Assembly: GCA_035063765.1 (NCBI GenBank)
Contig: JAPSFT010000003.1
Coordinates: 1 to 64,000 of the forward strand
From: Deltaproteobacteria bacterium
Lineage (GTDB): Bacteria; Myxococcota_A; UBA9160; PR03
Reading direction: 5' to 3'
DNA: 64,000 nt
Positions 49,225 through 57,357 of the stretch are shown here, piece after piece. Positions within the stretch are counted from its first letter, which is position 1; every line of letters starts with the position of its first letter. The notes below the pieces were generated by a model. That model saw only the letters and a list, made by a program, of their open reading frames with translations, was not told the origin of the DNA and searched no databases. Made by a program: the position numbers and the translations under genes.

Positions 49225-49895
49225 TGTCGCCCGCGGTGGCGGTGGCCCTGCTCTGGGTGCTCTTCGGCGCGACCCACGTGGCGCTGTCGAGCCCGGGCCT
49301 GCGGGCACGGCTCGCCGCCGCGCTCGGCGAGCGCGGCTTCCTCGGCGTCTACTCGCTGGTCGCCTTCGCCAGCTTCGTGCCGCTCGTCTGGGTCTACCTG
49401 GCCCATCGACACGAGGGTGCGTTGCTGTGGGCGCTCCCGATCGGGACGGCGGGACTGTGGGCGATCTACGCCGGACAGGCCGTGGCCTGGACGATCGCCG
49501 TCGCGGGCCTGGCGAGTCCGAGCCCTGCCACGGTCGGCCTGCCCGAGGAGCGGCGCCTGCGGGAGCCCCGCGGCGTCCACCGCATCACCCGCCACCCGCT
49601 CTTCATGGGCCTCGGCCTCGCCGGCCTGCTCCACCTGCCCGGGAACGGCTTCGCCACCGACGTCGCCTTCTGGGCCGGCTTCCCGCTCTTCGCCCTCGTC
49701 GGCTGCGCCCACCAGGACGCCCGCAAGCGCGCCACCCAGCCGGGCTACGCGGAGTGGATCGCGGCGACACCGTTCCTTCCCTTCACCGGCGCCGGCACCC
49801 GGCCCGGCCTGCGCGAGCTTTCGCCAGCCGTGGTCGCGCTCGGGATCGCCGTCACGGTCGGCCTGCGCTGGCTGCACGGGCCGCTGTTCCGCTAG
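49224..49895 (+). CDS. NnrU-family integral membrane protein
   Basis: This 223-residue protein has about six hydrophobic segments. A conserved VHRITRHPLFMGLGLAGLLH segment (near residue 117) is the RHP motif shared by NnrU and isoprenylcysteine-methyltransferase-like proteins. NnrU lies near nitric-oxide reductase genes in denitrifiers, but its biochemical role is not settled and no nor genes are seen here. The ATG shares bases with the upstream stop, so it is translated with the dehydrogenase pair. Confidence 0.8.
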   Translation: MSPAVAVALLWVLFGATHVALSSPGLRARLAAALGERGFLGVYSLVAFASFVPLVWVYLAHRHEGALLWALPIGTAGLWAIYAGQAVAWTIAVAGLASPSPATVGLPEERRLREPRGVHRITRHPLFMGLGLAGLLHLPGNGFATDVAFWAGFPLFALVGCAHQDARKRATQPGYAEWIAATPFLPFTGAGTRPGLRELSPAVVALGIAVTVGLRWLHGPLFR

Positions 49896-49951
49896 CTAGC
49901 TAGCGCGAACGCGCGATCGGATCCCGGGACCGGGCTCGACCGCGGCCAGCC

Positions 49952-51475
49952 TCAGTGCGGCAGCCGCAGCACCACGCCCAGCATGCGCCTCGCGAGCGGT
50001 GTGAGCCGCGTGCGGAGGTAGGCGTTGGCGGCGCCGGTCACGGCCATGGCCCGCGTCGGATAGGGGAGGACCGTGGCGGACAGCGCGCCGAGGCCGAGGC
50101 CGGCGGTCATGGCGGCCACGACCAGCGCGATCTGCTCGCCGGCGCCCGCCCCCACGATGGTGGCGCCGACGATCGTGTCCCTGCCCCTGGGCGTGTGGAG
50201 GCGCGCGAAGCCCTCCGTCTCGCCCTCCGTGCGGGCGCGGTCGTTGGCGGTCATGGGTACGGTGTAGGTGTCGATCGCGACGCCCTGCTCCTCGGCCTGC
50301 TGCGGCGTCAAGCCTGCCTGGGCCAGCTCGGGATCGGTGTAGGTGCACCAGGGGATCACGAGCCGGGAGAGCCGCTGGCGGCCGTAGAAGAGCGCGTTCC
50401 GGACCGCGAGCCGGGCGGCAGCGTCGGCGGCGTGCGTGAACCGGGTCTCCAGCGCGCAGTCGCCGACGGCGTAGACGCGGCGGTTCGTGGTGCGCAGGAA
50501 GTCGTCGACCGTGACCCCGCGCTGCGCGTCGTAGCCGACGCCGGCGGCCTCGAGCCCCAGGCCCTGGACGTTGGGGAGGCGTCCGGCGGCGACGAGCAGC
50601 TCGTCGAAGGCCTCCTCGCCGGCGCCGGCGCCCTCCGCGGCGAAGCGCAGGCGGCGCACCGCGCCGTCGCGCGCCACGCGCTCGACGCGGGTGCCGAGCA
50701 GCACGCGCACGCCGTCGCGGGCGAGCGCCTGGGCCACGATCCCGGCCGCCTCGGGGTCGTCGCGCGCAAGCAGCCGCGGGGCGACCTCGAAGAGCGTCAC
50801 CGAGACCCCGAGCCGCGCGAAGGCCTGCGCCAGCTCGCAGCCGATCGGACCGCCGCCGAGCACGGCGAGCCGCGCCGGCGCCTCGCGCAGGTCGAAGACG
50901 GTCTCGTTGGTGAGGGGGTGGGCTTCCGGGAGGCCCGGGATCGGCGGCAGCGCGGCGCGCGCGCCGGTCGCGACGATCGCGCGCCGGAAGGCGAGCCGGC
51001 GCCCGCCCACGAGCGCCTCCCCGGAGCCCGCGAAGCGACCCTCGCCGAGGAAGACGTCGACGCCGAGCTCGTCGCGGAAGCGGTACGCGGAGTCGTGGGG
51101 CGCGATCGCGGCGCGGATCGCCCGCATGCGCTCCATCGCGGCCGCGAAGTCGGGCTGCGCGCCTTCGGGCGGCGCGAGGCCGATCGCCCGCGCCCGGCGG
51201 GCGTCGGCAGCGAAGCGGCCGGCGCGCAGCACCGCCTTCGAGGGCACGCAGCCCACGTTCAGGCAGTCGCCGCCCAGGAGGCCGCGCTCGACGAGCGCGA
51301 CGCGCGCGCCGAGCCCGCTCGCGATCGCGGCGCTGACCAGGCCGGCGGTGCCGGCGCCGAGCACGACCAGGTCGTAGCGCCGGGCCGGTTCGGGGTTCCT
51401 CCAGTCGGGCGGCGCGAGCGCGGCGAGCCGCGCGGCGTCGTGCGGATCCGCGGGCAGGAGCGGGGGCCGGCTCAC
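49952..51475 (-). CDS. FAD-dependent pyridine nucleotide-disulfide oxidoreductase (mercuric-reductase-like)
   Basis: This 507-residue flavoenzyme has an N-terminal FAD motif (VVLGAGTAGLVSA, residues 35-47) and the redox-active disulfide GGDCLNVGCVPSK. A second dinucleotide motif LGGGPIGCELAQAF and VYAVGDCA follow, and a C-terminal dimer domain completes it. It is close to MerA/dihydrolipoamide-dehydrogenase types, but I see no extra N-terminal metal-binding domain or C-terminal Cys pair of MerA, so mercury reduction is not supported. It overlaps the TVP38 gene by four bases; this pairing is common. The GTG start is inside that overlap. Confidence 0.88.
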   Translation of the reverse strand: MSRPPLLPADPHDAARLAALAPPDWRNPEPARRYDLVVLGAGTAGLVSAAIASGLGARVALVERGLLGGDCLNVGCVPSKAVLRAGRFAADARRARAIGLAPPEGAQPDFAAAMERMRAIRAAIAPHDSAYRFRDELGVDVFLGEGRFAGSGEALVGGRRLAFRRAIVATGARAALPPIPGLPEAHPLTNETVFDLREAPARLAVLGGGPIGCELAQAFARLGVSVTLFEVAPRLLARDDPEAAGIVAQALARDGVRVLLGTRVERVARDGAVRRLRFAAEGAGAGEEAFDELLVAAGRLPNVQGLGLEAAGVGYDAQRGVTVDDFLRTTNRRVYAVGDCALETRFTHAADAAARLAVRNALFYGRQRLSRLVIPWCTYTDPELAQAGLTPQQAEEQGVAIDTYTVPMTANDRARTEGETEGFARLHTPRGRDTIVGATIVGAGAGEQIALVVAAMTAGLGLGALSATVLPYPTRAMAVTGAANAYLRTRLTPLARRMLGVVLRLPH

Positions 51476-52221
51476 GCCAGGTCCTCGCCGGCCGAGCCCC
51501 GCAGCGCCTGGCGGGCGAGGCGCGCCACGAGATGGGTCGCGGCCACCGTCGCGACGAGCCCGAGCGCCAGGAGCGCCCACTCGGCCGGGCTGCGCGAGCG
51601 CGTACCGCCGGCGGCCCGGGCGAGCTCGCCGGCGAGCGAGCCGGAGTACACGTAGAGGAGCGTGCCCGGCAGCATGCCGGCCGAGGCGAGCAGGTAGTCG
51701 CGCAGGCGTACGCGCGTGAGGCCGAGCGCGTAGTTCAGCAGGTTGAACGGGAGCAGCGGCGAGAGCCGCAGCAGGAAGACGATGCGGCCGCCCTGGGCCG
51801 CGATCGCGCGGTCGATGGCCGCGAAACGCGGATCCGCGGCGATCCGCCGCTCGACCCAGGGCCGGGCCAGGTGGCGCGCGACCAGGAAGGCGAGCGTGGC
51901 GCCGATCAGGGCAGCGACGAACACGTAGGCCGTCCCGCGCGCGAGCCCGAAGACGGCGCCGCCGGCGAGCGTCAGGAGCGAGCCCGGGACGAACGCCAGC
52001 ACGGCGAGCACGTAGCCGGCCATGAAGACGAGCGGTCCCCATGCGCCGAGGCCTTCGACCCGGGCCTGGAACGCGGGCGCCAGCGCACCGAGCTGGCGCC
52101 CGGCCACGATCAGCAGCGCGATCCCCGTGGCGACGAGCGCGGGGCGCAGCCGCCGCGCTCGTGCTCCCGCTCGCGCTGCGGCTTGCGCTGCGGCCTCGCC
52201 GCCACGGGCCCGCTCCGCCAT
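51472..52221 (-). CDS. TVP38/TMEM64 (DedA-like, SNARE-associated) membrane protein
   Basis: This 249-residue membrane protein has the family core: FVPGSLLTLAGGAVFG (near residue 78), ATLAFLVARHLARPWVERRI and FLLRLSPLLPFNLLNYALGLTRV. The two halves form the re-entrant loops of the DedA superfamily, whose members move lipids across membranes or affect ion balance. An Ala/Arg-rich leader of about 28 residues precedes the first helix. It is the first gene of a coupled pair with the disulfide oxidoreductase and diverges from the diadenylate cyclase. Confidence 0.88.
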   Translation of the reverse strand: MAERARGGEAAAQAAARAGARARRLRPALVATGIALLIVAGRQLGALAPAFQARVEGLGAWGPLVFMAGYVLAVLAFVPGSLLTLAGGAVFGLARGTAYVFVAALIGATLAFLVARHLARPWVERRIAADPRFAAIDRAIAAQGGRIVFLLRLSPLLPFNLLNYALGLTRVRLRDYLLASAGMLPGTLLYVYSGSLAGELARAAGGTRSRSPAEWALLALGLVATVAATHLVARLARQALRGSAGEDLA

Positions 52222-52249
52222 TGAGCGGACGCTATCACGGTGCTAGACC
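52221..52249 (+). promoter_or_regulatory. candidate promoter of the diadenylate cyclase gene
   Basis: TTGAGC and TAGACC are 17 bp apart, 35 bp before the TTG start at 52284, in the 62-bp gap between divergent genes. It is a visual match only. Confidence 0.35.
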
Positions 52250-52283
52250 CGCCGGCACGTTCCGCCCCCACGCGAGCCGGCCC

Positions 52284-53450
52284 TTGCCCGACGTCCGCCT
52301 CACGGACCTGATCGACGTCCTGATCGTCGCGGTCCTGCTCTTCACCGCGCTCGGCTGGGTGCGCCATGCGCGCGGGCGCATCGCGCTGGCCGGCGTTGCG
52401 ATCGCCGGAGCGCTCTTCCTGGTGGCGCGCGCGCTCGGGCTCCAGATGACGGTCTGGATCCTCCAGGGCTTCTTCGCGGTCGGCGTGCTCGTGCTCGTGG
52501 TGGTGTTCCAGGACGACCTGCGGCGCGGGCTCGAGCAGCTCGCGGTCTGGGGGCTGCGCCGGCGCCCGCAGGCCGCGCCCGCCGACGCCGTCGACGCGCT
52601 GGTCGGCGCGGTGCGCCGGATGGCAGCCGCGCGGATCGGCGCGCTGGTCGTACTGGCCGGGCGCGAGCCGCTCGACCGCCACGTGGCGGGCGGGATCGAG
52701 CTCGACGGCAAGCTCTCCGAGCCCCTCCTGCTCTCGCTCTTCGACCCGCACTCGGCGGGGCACGACGGGGCCGTCCTCGTCGAGGGTGATCGCGTGCGGC
52801 GCTTCGCGCTGCACCTGCCGCTCTCGACCGACGGCGAGCAGCTCGGCGGCGGCGGCACCCGTCACGCCGCGGCGCTGGGCCTCGCCGAGCGCAGCGACGC
52901 CTTCTGCGTGGTGGTGTCGGAGGAACGCGGAACGGTGTCGGTAGCGCGCGACGGGAGCCTGCACCGGCTGCCGGGACCGGAGGCGCTGGCGTCCGAGCTG
53001 CGGCGCTTCCTCCAGCGCGTGTCGAAGCGCCCCGACGACCGCGGCGCGCTGCGCGCGGTCGCCCGGCGCTGGCCGGAGGCGCTGGTCGCCCTCGGCGCCT
53101 CGCTCGCGTTCTGGTTCCTGCTCGTGCCGGGCTCCGTGGTGGACCGCTTCGCGCGCCGCGTGCCGGTCGTGGTCGACAACCTGCCGCCGGGCTGGACGCT
53201 CGAGAGCGTGGAACCGAGCGAGGTGGAGGTCGTCTTCGAGGGCCCGCGGCGCAGCCTGCTCTTCTCGGGCGGCGGCTCGGAGGCCGAGGTGCACGTGGAC
53301 GCGCTGCTGGTCCAGCTCGGCCGCCGCACCTTCGAGATCGACCCCGGCGACGTGCGCCACCCCGAGGGCTGGCGCCCGCTCGCCGTCGAGCCCGACCGCG
53401 TGAAGCTCTCGCTGGCCGGCAACGGCGGTACCCGCGCCGGCGGGAAGTAG
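52284..53450 (+). CDS. cdaA: diadenylate cyclase (CdaA type) fused to a YbbR-like domain
   Basis: This 388-residue membrane enzyme makes cyclic di-AMP from two ATP. Three hydrophobic segments (about residues 5-75) come first. The DisA_N catalytic domain has HDGAVLVEGD (DGA motif, near residue 160) and GTRHAAALGLAERSDA (RHR-type motif, near residue 192). A further membrane helix (about 270-290) leads into a YbbR-like domain, where LPPGWTLESVEPSEVEVVFEGP is the family signature. In Firmicutes CdaA and the YbbR protein CdaR are separate interacting proteins. The TTG start follows the conserved LTDLIDVLIVAVLL alignment of CdaA. Confidence 0.88.
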   Translation: MPDVRLTDLIDVLIVAVLLFTALGWVRHARGRIALAGVAIAGALFLVARALGLQMTVWILQGFFAVGVLVLVVVFQDDLRRGLEQLAVWGLRRRPQAAPADAVDALVGAVRRMAAARIGALVVLAGREPLDRHVAGGIELDGKLSEPLLLSLFDPHSAGHDGAVLVEGDRVRRFALHLPLSTDGEQLGGGGTRHAAALGLAERSDAFCVVVSEERGTVSVARDGSLHRLPGPEALASELRRFLQRVSKRPDDRGALRAVARRWPEALVALGASLAFWFLLVPGSVVDRFARRVPVVVDNLPPGWTLESVEPSEVEVVFEGPRRSLLFSGGGSEAEVHVDALLVQLGRRTFEIDPGDVRHPEGWRPLAVEPDRVKLSLAGNGGTRAGGK

Positions 53451-53455
53451 CCGGG

Positions 53456-54745
53456 CTACGGCGCGCGGGAGAGCTCGCGGCGGGCGAAGAAGTCGGGGAG
53501 GGGGGCGCCGGCCACCCGTTCGCAGAGGGCGCGGAAGCGCGCGAGCGACACCGTCTGCGGCGCGGTCGCGAGCTCGTGCACGACGTCGTCGAGGCCCCGC
53601 GCGCCGGCGCTGGCGGCGCGGATCTCCCCGTCGAGGTCGCGCAGGAGGCCGACGGCGCGTGCCGTGACCGCCCCCGAGGCGCGTTCCGTCGCCACCACGC
53701 TGCGCACGCCGCGCCCGCGCGCCCCGATCCGCGCCAGCGCGCGTTCGTAGCGCCGCTTCGACACCGTCCGCGAGCGCACCAGCGCCTCGAGCGAATACAG
53801 CTCCGCCAGCCCCTCGACGATCCAGTCGCCGTCCGGTCCGGCGCGCGCACCCATCCAGAGGTGCACGATCTCGTGCAGGAGCGGGCTCGTGCCGTCCTCG
53901 CTGATCAAGGGGAGGCTCGTATGGAGGTAGGCGCTGCGCGGGCCGGAGAGGCCGCCGCGCCACATCGGGTCGCCGGCGCCCACCACCGCGATGCGCTCCG
54001 GGAGCGGCGCGATCTTGCGCAGCGTCGGCAGCGTCCAGCGCAGCATCGCGAGCAGGTCCTGCCGGCGCATGCCGTGCCCGACCGGTCCACCGATCGCGAG
54101 CGACGCGCCGGCCACGCGCTCGCGCACGGTCCCGAGCCGCCCGAACACCATCCAGCCCACCGGGCGATCGAAGCGCCGGCGCGGGTTGGAGATCTCGTAG
54201 CGGCCGTCCGGGAGACGCCGGTAGGGCAGCACCGCCGACCAGCCCTCCGGCAGCCGCAGGCGCAGGTGCGCGACGGCGTGTGCCATCCGGTCGGTGCGCA
54301 CGCGCGCGGGCGGCACCAGGGAGTCGCCGCGCAAGAGCGCCCACTGGCGCGTCGCGCGCGCGTCGTAGCTGTGCTCGTTGCGCAGGTGGTCGATGCGCAC
54401 CGTGTAGCGGAGCTCGCCGCCGTGCCGGGGCGGCGTCCAGGTCACCCAGCGCTCCTCGATCGAGAGCTCGCCCGAGCCCGTCCAGTGGGTCTGGCGCTCG
54501 GGATCGTGCGCGAAGCGCAGCGAGAGCAGCCCGTCCTCCGGATCGCTGACGGCGATCGTCACCTTCGCGGCGTTCTCGGTCGGGACGATCAGGAACTCGT
54601 AGTCGACGTCGTAGCTCACGTCCGGCGCGGGGGGGGCGGGCGCCTGCTGGGCACGGGCGGGGGCCCCGAGCGTAGCCGACACCGCCACGAGCCCGGCGAG
54701 GGCGCAGGCGCATGCGAGCCCGGCTCCGCGATTCGCACGGATCAT
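53456..54745 (-). CDS. exported HEXXH metallopeptidase (gluzincin-like)
   Basis: This 429-residue exported protein has a signal peptide (residues 1-32). A beta-rich N-terminal half of about 180 residues follows, then a peptidase-like domain with LLHEIVHLWMG (zinc-binding HEXXH, near residue 288) and IVEGLAELY 16 residues on, giving the third ligand. M1 and M61 peptidases share this layout, although the HEXXH-to-Glu spacing is shorter than the usual M1 spacing. It overlaps the ATP-grasp gene by four bases. Peptidase action in the periplasm is inferred. Confidence 0.8.
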   Translation of the reverse strand: MIRANRGAGLACACALAGLVAVSATLGAPARAQQAPAPPAPDVSYDVDYEFLIVPTENAAKVTIAVSDPEDGLLSLRFAHDPERQTHWTGSGELSIEERWVTWTPPRHGGELRYTVRIDHLRNEHSYDARATRQWALLRGDSLVPPARVRTDRMAHAVAHLRLRLPEGWSAVLPYRRLPDGRYEISNPRRRFDRPVGWMVFGRLGTVRERVAGASLAIGGPVGHGMRRQDLLAMLRWTLPTLRKIAPLPERIAVVGAGDPMWRGGLSGPRSAYLHTSLPLISEDGTSPLLHEIVHLWMGARAGPDGDWIVEGLAELYSLEALVRSRTVSKRRYERALARIGARGRGVRSVVATERASGAVTARAVGLLRDLDGEIRAASAGARGLDDVVHELATAPQTVSLARFRALCERVAGAPLPDFFARRELSRAP

Positions 54746-55713
54746 GCGGCGTCCCGCAGGTCCACGAGCGCGCCCGCGATCCGCACGCCGAGCGCCAGCC
54801 GCTCGTCGACGCCCAGGTCCGGCTGCCAGGAGCGGTCCACCGCGCGCAGCCGAGGCAGGAGCCCGCCGCGGTTGGCGAGCTGCACCATCAGACCCGGGCG
54901 CGCGTTCATCTCGAGCAGCACGGGGCCGCGCCGTGCGTCCACGACCAGGTCGGCGCCGACGTAGCCGAGCCCGGTCACGTCGGCCGCGCGCACCGCGATC
55001 GAGAGCAGGTCCTTGAAACCGGGGATCTCGCGCCCGAGCAGCGGCTCGCCGCTGTCGGGATGCGTCGCGATCGGACGGCTCTGCTGGATCGCGTGGGTGG
55101 TGCGCCCGGAGACGAGGTCGATGCCCGCGGCGACGGCGCCCTGGTGGATGTTGGCGCGCCCGCCGGAACGGCTCGTCGGCAGCCGCGTCATCGCCATCGC
55201 CGGCACGCCGCGGTAGACGACGACGCGGACGTCGGGCACGCCGTCGGTGGCGATCGCGGCCAGCTCGGGGTGGACGACGAGGCGCTCCTCCACCATCGCG
55301 GCGTCGGGCTGGCCGCCGATTGCGTAGAGACCGGAGATGATCCCGGCGGCGTGGTAGAGCAGATCTCCGAGCGCGACGCTACGGCCTCCGGCGGCGAGGA
55401 AGCGCTCGCCCTCGCGCCCGCGGACCACCAGGATGCCGTTGCCCATCGCGCCGTGGGCCGGCTTCAGCACGAAGTCGAAGAGCCGCGCCAGCTCCGGGCC
55501 GAGCTTGCGCAGCTCGAAGTGATGGCGCGCCACGGCCAGGAGCTGCGGCGTCGGGATGCCGGCCTGCCGGCACAGCTCCTTGGTGCGGAGCTTGTCGTCG
55601 ACGTTCGGGTAGCAGCGGCGCGGGTTCCAGCGCAGCGTGTAGTCCGCGTTGCGGCCGTTGATACCGAGCACGCCCTGGCGGCGCAGGGCGCGCCAGACCC
55701 GGAGCGGATTCAT
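54742..55713 (-). CDS. alpha-L-glutamate-ligase-like ATP-grasp protein
   Basis: This is a 323-residue ATP-grasp enzyme of the RimK-like, alpha-L-glutamate-ligase-like family. It has the GINGRNADYTLRWNPR start, the ATP-binding FVLKPAHGAMGNGILVV (near residue 84) and the metal-binding LEMNARPGLMVQLANR (near residue 275). Such enzymes join an amino acid to a carboxyl group with ATP. In many proteobacteria this gene stands beside a transglutaminase-7TM gene, as here, and the pair is thought to modify peptides or proteins. The product is unknown. It starts 19 bp after the 7TM gene. Confidence 0.9.
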   Translation of the reverse strand: MNPLRVWRALRRQGVLGINGRNADYTLRWNPRRCYPNVDDKLRTKELCRQAGIPTPQLLAVARHHFELRKLGPELARLFDFVLKPAHGAMGNGILVVRGREGERFLAAGGRSVALGDLLYHAAGIISGLYAIGGQPDAAMVEERLVVHPELAAIATDGVPDVRVVVYRGVPAMAMTRLPTSRSGGRANIHQGAVAAGIDLVSGRTTHAIQQSRPIATHPDSGEPLLGREIPGFKDLLSIAVRAADVTGLGYVGADLVVDARRGPVLLEMNARPGLMVQLANRGGLLPRLRAVDRSWQPDLGVDERLALGVRIAGALVDLRDAA

Positions 55714-55732
55714 CCTGGACGACCCGGAGGGC

Positions 55733-57304
55733 TCATGCGGCCCCCTCGGCCGGACTCGCGAAGGACCGGAAGCGCACCAGGTCCATCAGCCGGTAGCCGG
55801 TGTAGCCGCCGATCCAGACCAGCAGGCCCATCACGACCAGGGTCAGCTCGGGGAACGAGAACATCAGGTGCTCGGCACGCGGGTCGCGCATGATCGGGTA
55901 CACGGCCGCCACGACCAGCAGCGAGTAGCCCATGCGCGCCAGCGCGTTGCGCATGCCCTCCTCGGCGATCGCGATCGAGAAGCGCTCGCAGAGCATGGTC
56001 AGGATCACGATCGGGAACAGCACGCCGGCCAGGAAGTCGCGGCGCTCGAAGCTGCTGCCGATCAGCGCGAAGCCCGTGACCCCGAGCACCACCAGGCAGA
56101 GCAGGATCGAGAGCCGCGGCACCAGCAGCAGGCGCAGGCGGTCGAGCACGAGGCGGCCGAAGACGCCGAGGCCGAGCACGCCCGCCACCAGTGCGAGCCC
56201 GACCCCCAGGTCCACCTGGCGCAGCGCGAAGGCGACCAGCACCGGCATGAAGGTCCCGAAGGTCTGGAGGCCCACGAGGTTGCGGAGCAGCGCCAGCACG
56301 AGCGCGCCGAGCGGGAACAGGAGCAGCGCGCGCAGGGCGCCCTGGGTCGCGACCGGAAGCCGGTAGAGCGAGAGCGCCGCGAAGACCGGACTCGGCGGGA
56401 CCATCAGGGTGGCCAGCTCGTCGGCGCCCAGATGCTCGCGCAGCGCGTGATAGCGGTAGCTGAGCGCCTGCGCGCCGGTGGACTCGACGCCCGAGAGCGA
56501 GCCCGTTCGCAGCACCAGCAGGTTGCCGGGATGGGAGGCGAAGAAGGCGCCGGTCGGCGAGAGTGGCACCCAGCCGCCGGCCCACGCCTCCGCCCACACG
56601 GTCTCGTCCGGCGCGCCCGCGCCGAGCTCGAGCCCGAGCACCGGCCGCGCGGGTACGCCGATCGCACGCAGCAGCGAGACCATGAGCGCCACCTTGCCTC
56701 GCTCGCTCCCCCCGCGGTTCGCGAGCGTGATCAGGGCATCGTCGCTACCGCCCTCGAGCGTGAGGATCTCGTGCGCGATCCAGGCGTAGATCGAGCGCAG
56801 GCGCCCCGGCACGTCGTCGGCGGGGGGCAGGCCCAGCGAGTCCAGCACCTCGGTGATCTCCGGCGCGTCGGAGGGAAAGGCGGCGCTCGGCCTCCCGAAG
56901 CGCTGCACGACCTCGCGCGGCGCCGGGGTGAGCACCTCCTCGGAGAGCCCCTGCTGCAGGGGCGTGAGCCGCACGCGATAGCCGTAGGCGATGTCGTGGA
57001 TGCCGCCGATCTCGCCGCGCCAGACCGCGATGCGGTTCTTCCCCTCGGGCCGGATCGAGAAGCTCAGCCGGTCGCCGACCGAGCGCTCGTCGTAGACCTC
57101 CTGGCCCGACCCGCTCGAGGGCAGGGGGGCACGCACGCTCCCGCGGGCGCCGCCTCCGCGCACGGTGATCGCGAGCTCCACCCGCCACAGGCCTTCCGGG
57201 TCGCCAGGGACGACGGGCAGGCCGTAGCCGAAGACCTTCCACGCGAAGATCCCGAGGCCGAGCGCGACGAGGACGAGGCCCGTGGCGGCTGCGACGCGGT
57301 TCAT
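55733..57304 (-). CDS. inactive-transglutaminase domain fused to seven membrane helices (UUP1-7TM)
   Basis: This 523-residue protein has an N-terminal membrane helix (residues 5-25) and a periplasmic part with a transglutaminase-like core. NRGGSERGKVALMVSLLRAIGVPARPV near residue 210 is a core segment in which the usual nucleophile Cys is replaced, so it should not be catalytic. About seven hydrophobic helices follow at residues 315-505. It matches the UUP1 and 7TM_transglut families. It is the first gene of a three-gene operon with the ATP-grasp enzyme and the HEXXH peptidase. A receptor or scaffold role is inferred. Confidence 0.88.
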   Translation of the reverse strand: MNRVAAATGLVLVALGLGIFAWKVFGYGLPVVPGDPEGLWRVELAITVRGGGARGSVRAPLPSSGSGQEVYDERSVGDRLSFSIRPEGKNRIAVWRGEIGGIHDIAYGYRVRLTPLQQGLSEEVLTPAPREVVQRFGRPSAAFPSDAPEITEVLDSLGLPPADDVPGRLRSIYAWIAHEILTLEGGSDDALITLANRGGSERGKVALMVSLLRAIGVPARPVLGLELGAGAPDETVWAEAWAGGWVPLSPTGAFFASHPGNLLVLRTGSLSGVESTGAQALSYRYHALREHLGADELATLMVPPSPVFAALSLYRLPVATQGALRALLLFPLGALVLALLRNLVGLQTFGTFMPVLVAFALRQVDLGVGLALVAGVLGLGVFGRLVLDRLRLLLVPRLSILLCLVVLGVTGFALIGSSFERRDFLAGVLFPIVILTMLCERFSIAIAEEGMRNALARMGYSLLVVAAVYPIMRDPRAEHLMFSFPELTLVVMGLLVWIGGYTGYRLMDLVRFRSFASPAEGAA

Positions 57305-57357
57305 CGAGCCGGGGGTGTACCGGTGGCCCGGAGCACTGTCCAGCCCGGCGGGTGGGG

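Noticed and set aside
49893-49912. GCTAGCTAGCTAGC run after the NnrU gene as a terminator or attachment site
   Set aside because: It is a short self-complementary run without a loop or T tract, and no integrase is nearby.
49952-51475. Mercuric reductase merA
   Set aside because: No N-terminal metal-binding domain, no C-terminal vicinal Cys pair and no mer genes around; only the general disulfide oxidoreductase fold is supported.
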